A stretch of DNA of 12,014 nucleotides, from assembly GCA_021827445.1 (NCBI GenBank), contig JAKAVW010000059.1, forward strand, positions 1 through 12,014. The letters run 5' to 3'. Under the pieces are notes generated by a model. That model saw only the letters and a program-made list of their open reading frames with translations. It did not search any database and was not told the origin of the DNA. The stretch comes from Pseudomonadota bacterium. GTDB taxonomy: Bacteria; Pseudomonadota; Gammaproteobacteria; Acidithiobacillales; Acidithiobacillaceae. A program made the position numbers and the translations under genes. Shown here piece after piece: positions 6,563 to 12,014 of the stretch (position 1 is its first letter; each line of letters opens with the position of its first letter).

Positions 6563-7861
6563 ATGAAATGGAAGTTTTGGGAAAAGAACCCCTACAACAG
6601 CAAAAACTCACGGGACGATGAAGATCAGCAGGCACCGGGTTTCCTGAAGGGCGACATCAAACCGGATGGCGGCATGATGGCGGCCTTCATCAATAAAAAG
6701 CCGCTCTGGATCGCGTTGGGCGCGGCGGGCGCGTTGTATTTCGCATTCAACGAATACCGGTATTACGAAACATCGCACAAGGCGACGGTGCGCGTGGTCA
6801 AGAAAATTGGTCCGGTGTCTTCGCATCCTGAATACACCGCCGCCCCGCCTCCTGTGGCTCCGACATCCAGCGTCGTTTCAGCGGCAGCGGCGCATTCCAA
6901 AAGTTGGGCTTCATCGCCGTCCCCGCAGGGGCAGGGACCAGGACAGAGGGCGCCAGGGGGGCATGCGCCACCACCGCAGCCGCAGCCTATCAGCCCCCAA
7001 GTACAGGCATTGACGGCGTCGCTGGCGGGCGGGCAATCTTCTGGCATGGTGCCCTGGCCCGCTACAAGGGGTCCCGCGAAGGCGGGAATACAGCCGACGA
7101 CCGGGGAGCCATTCCCGGTCAAGCCGGCGGTTCCCGCCCCGAAGAGCCATGCGGAATCCGGCGTGGGCGTTTATGACCAGCATCTGTTGCGTAAGGAAGC
7201 CTCGCCCTATGAACTGCTGCAAGGCAGCGTGATCCCGGCGATTCTCAGCACGGGCATCGACTCGGATATCCCGGGCGAGGTCACCGCGGTGGTCGCGCAT
7301 CCAGTCTACGACAGCAACAGCGGCGCATACCTGCTGATCCCTGCGGGCAGCAAGCTCGTGGGTATCTATGCCAGCAGGGTCATCGCCGGGCAGACCCGTG
7401 TTGCCGTAGGATGGGAGCGGGTCATCTTTCCGAACGGGACATATATCAATTTGGGTTCCATGCCCGGTGCGGACCCGCGTGGTTTCTCCGGGTTTCATGA
7501 CGAGGTGGATGACCACACATGGGCCATCTTCAAAGACGCCTTGCTGATGTCGGTGATCAACGTCGGCATGGCCATGGCGTCGCCAACAAGCACGGCAACC
7601 AACACGACAGGGGTTACCGGCAATCAGGCGCTGTCTAATAGCGAACAGGCATTGTCGCAGACCTTCGGTCAGGCGGAGGCAGGGATACTGCAGAAGGGCA
7701 TGAACGTCTCACCGACCCTGAAAATTCGCCCGGGATATGCGTTCGAGGTCGTGGTGACCAAAGACCTGGTATTTCCGGGAACGTACAACCCGGCACCGCA
7801 GGAAGCCCCCGAGACGCCCTCCGCCCCGGCGTTGGCGGCGATGATCAACCCGTACCGTTAA
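6563..7861 (+). CDS. trbI: Conjugal transfer protein TrbI (VirB10-like envelope-spanning protein)
   Basis: I start at ATG 6563 (MKWKFWEKN), 7 nt after AGGGG (6551-6555). The TTG at 6557 would leave no spacer. The 432 residues show the VirB10 plan: a cytoplasmic N-terminus (1-45), one membrane helix (about 47-62), a Pro/Ala/Gln-rich periplasmic linker (about 75-195), then the conserved TrbI barrel domain (about 210-410). That domain includes VIPAILSTGIDSDIPGEV, AYLLIPAGSKLVG and WERVIFPNGTYINLG. This protein spans inner and outer membranes and relays energy to the channel. The gene follows trbG by 11 nt. It is the last recognisable Trb channel gene in the window. Confidence 0.93.
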   Translation: MKWKFWEKNPYNSKNSRDDEDQQAPGFLKGDIKPDGGMMAAFINKKPLWIALGAAGALYFAFNEYRYYETSHKATVRVVKKIGPVSSHPEYTAAPPPVAPTSSVVSAAAAHSKSWASSPSPQGQGPGQRAPGGHAPPPQPQPISPQVQALTASLAGGQSSGMVPWPATRGPAKAGIQPTTGEPFPVKPAVPAPKSHAESGVGVYDQHLLRKEASPYELLQGSVIPAILSTGIDSDIPGEVTAVVAHPVYDSNSGAYLLIPAGSKLVGIYASRVIAGQTRVAVGWERVIFPNGTYINLGSMPGADPRGFSGFHDEVDDHTWAIFKDALLMSVINVGMAMASPTSTATNTTGVTGNQALSNSEQALSQTFGQAEAGILQKGMNVSPTLKIRPGYAFEVVVTKDLVFPGTYNPAPQEAPETPSAPALAAMINPYR

Positions 7862-7873
7862 AGGAAATAAGTG

Positions 7874-8170
7874 ATGCAAAGTTACGTCGTTGTGCGATTG
7901 GATATCGACGCGATTCCGGATGGGCTCCCGCCCATGCCGGAGCGGAGCAGACGAGTATCAAAATCCATGCAGGAACTGAGCGATAAAGAATTGCTGGAAC
8001 GCGCAAGGCGGCGCAGCCGCAGTAATCCGCCCTTGGACTTGCACCCCGTGAATATCGCCATGGATGAAGCCACCATGCGCAGGCTGCAGACGTTGCCGCA
8101 CGGTTCCAGTATTTCGGCTTTGGTGCAATACCTGCTTAGTACAGCGACAAACAAAGGGAATGATCTTTGA
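7874..8170 (+). CDS. Small probable ribbon-helix-helix DNA-binding protein
   Basis: This is a 98-residue protein. ATG 7874 is preferred over GTG 7871 because AAGGA (7861-7865) is 8 nt away. A basic region R24-R49 contains RARRRSRS. The C-terminal part looks like a ribbon-helix-helix fold: a strand HPVNIAM (57-63), helix DEATMRRLQTL (64-74), a PHGSS turn, and helix ISALVQYLLSTA (80-91). Such proteins bind DNA as dimers and often repress plasmid transfer or partition genes. The gene sits 12 nt after trbI and its stop overlaps the topB start (TGATG), so it is cotranscribed. The fold call is by eye. An accessory DNA-processing role is equally possible. Confidence 0.65.
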   Translation: MQSYVVVRLDIDAIPDGLPPMPERSRRVSKSMQELSDKELLERARRRSRSNPPLDLHPVNIAMDEATMRRLQTLPHGSSISALVQYLLSTATNKGNDL

Positions 8171-10116
8171 TGCAACTCTATATCGCTGAAAAGCCGTCGC
8201 TCGGCAAAGGTATTGCGCAGTATCTGCCTGGGCCGCATAAATCCGGCAACGGACATATTGTGTGTGGCGGGGGTAATGTCGTCACCTGGGCACGCGGTCA
8301 TATTTTTGAGCAAGCAGATCCAGAATATTACACGCCTGATGACGTACCATTGAACAGCAAAGGAACAAAGCGATGGCGTTTGCAGGATTTGCCTATCTTT
8401 CCAGAGCAGTGGATCAAGTTACCCAAGGCGGACGCCGGGGCGCAGATCAAGGTGATTCGGGATTTGCTCAAGCAAGCGGATACCGTGGTCAATGCCGGTG
8501 ACCCGGACCGCGAGGGGCAGTTGCTGGTGGATGAGATACTGGAAGAAATGGGCTGGAAAGGCCCCACGAAACGGATCTGGCTGGCTGCGCTGGACGAACA
8601 ATCGGTGCGCAAGGCGCTGGCGGCGCTCAAGGATAATGCGGAGTACCGGAATCTGTCCGCTGCGGCGGAAGCGCGCAGTAGGGCGGACTGGCTGGTCGGC
8701 ATGAATCTGACTCGCGCATTTACCCTGGTCAATACGGGTTCTGGCGTGCTGTCCATCGGTCGGGTGCAGACGCCCACCCTGGCATTGATCGTGCGCAGGG
8801 ATGAGACCATCGAACAGTTCAAGGCCAAGGACTTTTTCGTGCCCCGCATCCAGACGGCCAAAGGCCCAACATCGTTCTGGTCGGCCTGGGTGCCCGTCGA
8901 GGGGGCACCAGGTCTCGACGAAGAGAACCGGATGACCAACAGATCGGTTGCCGACACCATTGCGGCAGCCGCGAAGGGGGCTGGAAAGGCGGTCGTGGAG
9001 GACTTCCAGAGCAAGGAACAAAAGCAGTCGGCCCCGCTGGGCTTTTCTCTGTCTGAGCTGCAAAAGGCCTGTTCCGCAAAGTTCGGGATGAGCGCGCAGC
9101 AGGTACTGGACTGCGCCCAGGCGCTCTATGAAGAACACAAGGCCGCCAGTTACCCCAGGACGGATTGCCGGTATCTGCCGGAAGAACAGTTCGCCGAGTC
9201 GGGACGGGTACTGTCGGCATTGGCTAAGCATCCGGCGTATGGCCCATTGGTGGCCAAGGCGGATTCCAAGCTGAAAAGTGGTATCTGGGATACCGGCAAG
9301 GTGACGGCGCACCACGCCATCATCCCCACGGGCGAGGTGGAAGGGACGCTCGGCGAGGCCCGGCAAAAGGTCTACGACCTGATTGTCCGGTCTTATCTGG
9401 CGCAGTTTTATCCACCTTATGTATACCGGGCCACGAAGATTGTCCTCGTTTGCGCCACGCAAAAGTGGCAAGCCAATGGCAAGGTGCCGGTATCGGCAGG
9501 CTGGAAGGCCGTATACGCGTTATCAGCTTCCGAAGACGGGGATGAGGACGATCAGCAGGGATTGCCCGTGGTTCTGAAGGGGGATGAATTGCAGGTGGTG
9601 GCCAGCGATGTGCAGGCCAAGCAGACGAAGCCGCCGAAACGATTTACTGATGGCACGCTGATCGAGGCCATGTCCAGCATTCACAAATATGTCGAGGATC
9701 CGGAGGCCAAAAAGAAGCTCAAGGAAACGTCCGGCCTTGGCACCGAGGCCACGCGCGCGTCAATCATCGAGAAGTTGCTGGAGCGCGGATTTATCGAGCG
9801 CAAAAGCAAGGCGCTCCAGAGCACCGGTATCGGTAGATCTCTGGTCAATGTGCTACCCAAGGTGCTGACCGACCCGGTCACCACGGCGCAGTGGGAAGAC
9901 GTGTTGAGCGCCATTGCCGCCGGTCGCGTGCGGGCTGACGTCTTTGAACAGAAACAGCAGAGTTTTGTTGAAGTACTGATACAGGTTGCCCAGAAAACCA
10001 GGATCAATGTGGGTGCGGTTTCACCCAAGTCTGGAAGAGGCGGTAGCGGCAAAACACCAACACGGTCGAAAAAAGAGAAAGGAAAAGGCAATGGCCAATC
10101 TGCAGCACATCGCTGA
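8170..10116 (+). CDS. topB: DNA topoisomerase III (type IA, TopB/TraE family)
   Basis: The start is ATG 8170, overlapping the preceding stop. The N-terminus MQLYIAEKPSLGKGIAQYLP is close to E. coli topoisomerase III, with the Toprim Glu7 and the acidic motif DPDREGQ at residues 111-117. The catalytic tyrosine is Tyr328, in SYPRTDCRYLP, the same position as in E. coli. A later GLGTEATRASII segment is also typical. At 648 residues it is full length. The C-terminus is basic (KSGRGG, RSKKEKGKGNG) and there are no zinc fingers. The enzyme cuts and passes single DNA strands, relaxing and decatenating DNA. On conjugative elements (RP4 TraE, many ICEs) it probably aids plasmid processing or resolution during transfer. 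Its 3' end overlaps the next gene by 26 nt. Confidence 0.96.
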   Translation: MQLYIAEKPSLGKGIAQYLPGPHKSGNGHIVCGGGNVVTWARGHIFEQADPEYYTPDDVPLNSKGTKRWRLQDLPIFPEQWIKLPKADAGAQIKVIRDLLKQADTVVNAGDPDREGQLLVDEILEEMGWKGPTKRIWLAALDEQSVRKALAALKDNAEYRNLSAAAEARSRADWLVGMNLTRAFTLVNTGSGVLSIGRVQTPTLALIVRRDETIEQFKAKDFFVPRIQTAKGPTSFWSAWVPVEGAPGLDEENRMTNRSVADTIAAAAKGAGKAVVEDFQSKEQKQSAPLGFSLSELQKACSAKFGMSAQQVLDCAQALYEEHKAASYPRTDCRYLPEEQFAESGRVLSALAKHPAYGPLVAKADSKLKSGIWDTGKVTAHHAIIPTGEVEGTLGEARQKVYDLIVRSYLAQFYPPYVYRATKIVLVCATQKWQANGKVPVSAGWKAVYALSASEDGDEDDQQGLPVVLKGDELQVVASDVQAKQTKPPKRFTDGTLIEAMSSIHKYVEDPEAKKKLKETSGLGTEATRASIIEKLLERGFIERKSKALQSTGIGRSLVNVLPKVLTDPVTTAQWEDVLSAIAAGRVRADVFEQKQQSFVEVLIQVAQKTRINVGAVSPKSGRGGSGKTPTRSKKEKGKGNGQSAAHR

Positions 10117-10336
10117 TCGCATTTTCCGGAACGTCGATGCTGGGCATCTGGTGGTGGGATATTCCGCCTCCATGGGAGCATTGATTGATGCCTACGACGA
10201 TGATCCTGATTTTCATGCATGGATAGACGCAGTGCCCGGTAGTGCAGTGGAAAAACTTCTGGTCTGCATGGTGCGTGCAGGCGCATGGGAAGATCCGGGA
10301 TGGCTCGCAGCGTGGATTCAGCGCGAAGCAGCATAG
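10091..10336 (+). CDS. 81-residue protein between topB and the PcfJ-like gene, unknown function
   Basis: The start is ATG 10091 (MANLQHIAD), after a purine-rich AAAGGAAAAGG inside topB. The in-frame start at 9986 would lie well inside topB. The protein is small, acidic and soluble, with no signal or membrane helix. It has a DDDPDFHAWID stretch in the middle and several tryptophans near the end (EDPGWLAAW). The overlap with topB and a 21-nt gap to the next gene imply cotranscription. I do not recognise the family. Its place between topB and a PcfJ gene suggests a small partner in DNA handling, but nothing in the sequence shows this. Confidence 0.7.
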   Translation: MANLQHIADRIFRNVDAGHLVVGYSASMGALIDAYDDDPDFHAWIDAVPGSAVEKLLVCMVRAGAWEDPGWLAAWIQREAA

Positions 10337-10357
10337 ATGGCACTGTGAGGAAAAATC

Positions 10358-11953
10358 ATGCCAACATCCTCTTATCTCATTGCACAGCAGGTCATCCCGC
10401 AAGTAAAGGCGAAATGTCCGCGCATCATGCAAATTGCGCAAGGCAAAAACAGCTTCACATTTTTTGCAGGGTCGGATCACGAGCAGAGCGTGCAATTTCG
10501 CCGGATGATGGCCCATGCGAACCCGTTCTGGGAGTCGCCGGACTATGCGGAGGTGCGCTCCTGGAATACGCGCATCAATGCGGCATGGCTGACCGACGCC
10601 TATAACAACGTTTTGATCGAAGAAATCTACGCGGTGATGGGCATCCAGGCGGGTACAAACCGCTATAACCTGGCAGGAGATTTGCGGGAGATCACGGGGC
10701 GCGCCATGCAGATCGCCAAAGTGCGAACTTGGGGCATACCCGTTAGCCTGCGGTCTGAAACATGGTTTTTTCACCGGATCATCACCGCCGGCTGCGCCAA
10801 AAAGACCCTGCCAGAGGCCGCATGGAAGATCGCCTGTACCAACGCGGGAGGCCTTTATGGCGTCAACGAGAACGTCGTAATGGACGCCATACTGGAACAA
10901 AAAGCCTATCAGTTGCTGTACGCCATTCACCCCCTGTTGGGGCGATCCTGGGTGCCGTGGATACGGCACTTCGTCGAGCAGGCCACTGGAATATCGGCGG
11001 ACTACCGGGAATACGCCAGGCAACTCCCATCCGCACTGAGCGCGCACGGCATCCATAAGTCCGGCGTGAGAACCTTGCACCGCATGGCGGAAACCAGCCC
11101 CATGACATTCCGTAACGCCATGCGTCATCTGGTCGGCGACATCGAAAACGAAAATGCGGAGGCGTCCGCGGAACTCGCCGCCATACTGAACCTGCTGAAT
11201 GGCCAGAAGCCACCATCGGGCGTCACGTTCAGCAATATCGTCAAAAAAGTCATGGCACACCAACATGGAGCACCCGCGCGGCATCCGGAAGATATCCGGA
11301 TTTTAGCGCAGATAGATCACTGGCTGGCAAAGGATATGCGCTTTGACCGTGGGCTGGTCTATGACTGGATGCGGTTCCTTGTGCGCGAGCGTCGCGGATC
11401 TCTGCATAGAGGGTACCTGGACGTAACGAAAGACATAAAAAGTCCCGCGAAGCGCAAGGAAGCGGTTCTCGCCTGGGCCAACCGTTCACAGCAATATTGG
11501 CATAGGCACCGTCCGATGGAAGTAAACATCTTTCAGATAAGCCCGCGCCCATCTTATAGATGGAAACCCATTATGGATCATGATATTTCCATGGAAGGTG
11601 GCTGGCAATTCGTGGAATTAACCAGCAGCGAAGCATTGCGGGAGGAGGGCGATGTCATGCAACATTGCGTGGCGGGTTATGACGGGGATTGCCATCGCGG
11701 CCAGTCGCATATTTTCTCGGTGCGCAATGCGAAAGGCGGGCGCATTTCCACTTTGGAATTGCGCCCGAAACGGTCTTGCAGACGGCAGCCTGGAACCCGC
11801 AAAGGATACTGGCAATATGCCATCGCACAACATCGCGGATTTCAGAACGCGGCGGTATCCGTCACCTGCAAAACCGCAGCGGAGCGGTTTCTGAAGCAGG
11901 TGAACGATTTTCTGAAGGTTGCCACCTGTAAGCCCCAAAAGGAATGCGCATAA
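10358..11953 (+). CDS. PcfJ-domain protein of conjugative elements
   Basis: This 531-residue protein has a PcfJ-like domain at its C-terminal end (about 410-515). The hallmarks are FVELTSSEALREEGDVMQHC, continuing V-A-G-Y-D at residues 438-442, Cys445, Gly448, then IFSVRN and STLEL (464-468). The conserved His436-Cys437 and the second Cys445 could be a metal or catalytic site, which is unproven. The N-terminal 400 residues are helical, Trp/Arg-rich and not recognised. PcfJ is named from the Enterococcus pCF10 conjugation region, and its biochemical role is, to my knowledge, unclear. The start has a good ribosome site GAGG (10347-10350). The stop overlaps the next start (TAATG). A soluble protein with a DNA-processing or establishment role is likely. 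Confidence 0.85.
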   Translation: MPTSSYLIAQQVIPQVKAKCPRIMQIAQGKNSFTFFAGSDHEQSVQFRRMMAHANPFWESPDYAEVRSWNTRINAAWLTDAYNNVLIEEIYAVMGIQAGTNRYNLAGDLREITGRAMQIAKVRTWGIPVSLRSETWFFHRIITAGCAKKTLPEAAWKIACTNAGGLYGVNENVVMDAILEQKAYQLLYAIHPLLGRSWVPWIRHFVEQATGISADYREYARQLPSALSAHGIHKSGVRTLHRMAETSPMTFRNAMRHLVGDIENENAEASAELAAILNLLNGQKPPSGVTFSNIVKKVMAHQHGAPARHPEDIRILAQIDHWLAKDMRFDRGLVYDWMRFLVRERRGSLHRGYLDVTKDIKSPAKRKEAVLAWANRSQQYWHRHRPMEVNIFQISPRPSYRWKPIMDHDISMEGGWQFVELTSSEALREEGDVMQHCVAGYDGDCHRGQSHIFSVRNAKGGRISTLELRPKRSCRRQPGTRKGYWQYAIAQHRGFQNAAVSVTCKTAAERFLKQVNDFLKVATCKPQKECA

Positions 11954-12014
11954 TGCCGTTATACATCGAACCCCATGCTGGCGTATCTCCCATCATCCAG
12001 GTCATCCAGTCCGC
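11953..12014 (+). CDS. Start of a gene, possibly phospholipase D-like (partial)
   Basis: ATG 11953 overlaps the PcfJ-like stop TAA (11951-11953) and has AAGGA (11939-11943) upstream. The 20 complete codons before the window edge encode MPLYIEPHAGVSPIIQVIQS. The pattern of I-E-P, a G, then P-I-I/L-x-x-I-x-S-A is common at the beginning of phospholipase D-superfamily nuclease or transferase domains. The HKD motifs would lie beyond the window, so this is a suggestion from the first residues only. The overlap makes the reading frame itself convincing. Confidence 0.5.
   Translation, partial: MPLYIEPHAGVSPIIQVIQS

Noticed and set aside
8419..9471. 350-residue open frame on the minus strand
   Set aside because: It is antisense to the conserved catalytic core of topoisomerase III, whose motifs are unmistakable on the + strand.
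10004..11284. 426-residue open frame on the minus strand
   Set aside because: It lies opposite topB, the 81-residue gene and the PcfJ-like gene. Its product is His/Cys/Arg-rich with no motif, and it has no ribosome site in keeping with the operon.
1..12014. tRNA, rRNA, CRISPR array, insertion sequence, attachment site or transfer origin
   Set aside because: I saw no cloverleaf, spaced repeat, transposase frame or terminal inverted repeat. The window is nearly fully coding, so oriT must lie elsewhere.

Overview
The window is a segment of a conjugative element, either a plasmid or an integrative and conjugative element. All 14 genes I can support lie on the + strand with very short gaps or overlaps. 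The core is a P-type (RP4/Ti Trb-like) type IV secretion system in the order trbJ, a TrbK-like lipoprotein, trbL, a small membrane protein, trbF, trbG, trbI. This is the downstream half of the widespread trbBCDE-J-(K)-L-F-G-I arrangement. trbB, C, D and E would be expected upstream. The partial gene at the left edge may be the C-terminus of TrbE. The gene content indicates a proteobacterium. Moderate GC and the gene style would fit Acidithiobacillus or a related chemolithotroph, but that is a guess and not something the sequence proves.

Layout. Positions 1-110 hold the tail of an upstream gene. Positions 111-214 hold a strong-looking sigma-70 promoter (TTGACA, 17 bp, TATAAA) with short palindromes around it. 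Three genes of unknown function follow (215-1947): a two-helix membrane protein, a small secreted protein and a 334-residue secreted protein. Positions 1937-7861 carry the Trb mating-pair-formation genes. From 7874 to the right edge is a second module: a small probable ribbon-helix-helix protein, topoisomerase III (TopB/TraE type), an 81-residue unknown protein, a PcfJ-domain protein, and the start of a gene whose first residues resemble a phospholipase D-like protein.

How it fits together. TrbJ (VirB5-like), TrbL (VirB6-like), TrbF (VirB8-like), TrbG (VirB9-like) and TrbI (VirB10-like) would build the envelope-spanning channel and pilus. The lipoprotein in the trbK position may give entry exclusion. 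Topoisomerase III and the PcfJ-type protein probably act on the transferred DNA or establish it in the recipient.

The observation I rate highest is a shared motif, P-x-N-F-I-x-S-M-x-x-F-x-N. It lies at the extreme C-terminus of TrbJ and again near the C-terminus of the adjacent TrbK-like lipoprotein, so the two may bind the same partner. These two tails lie in a stretch of clearly lower GC (about 2590-3880) covering the end of trbJ, the lipoprotein and the membrane part of trbL, which may have been exchanged as one block. I see no tRNA, rRNA, CRISPR array, insertion sequence or attachment site.
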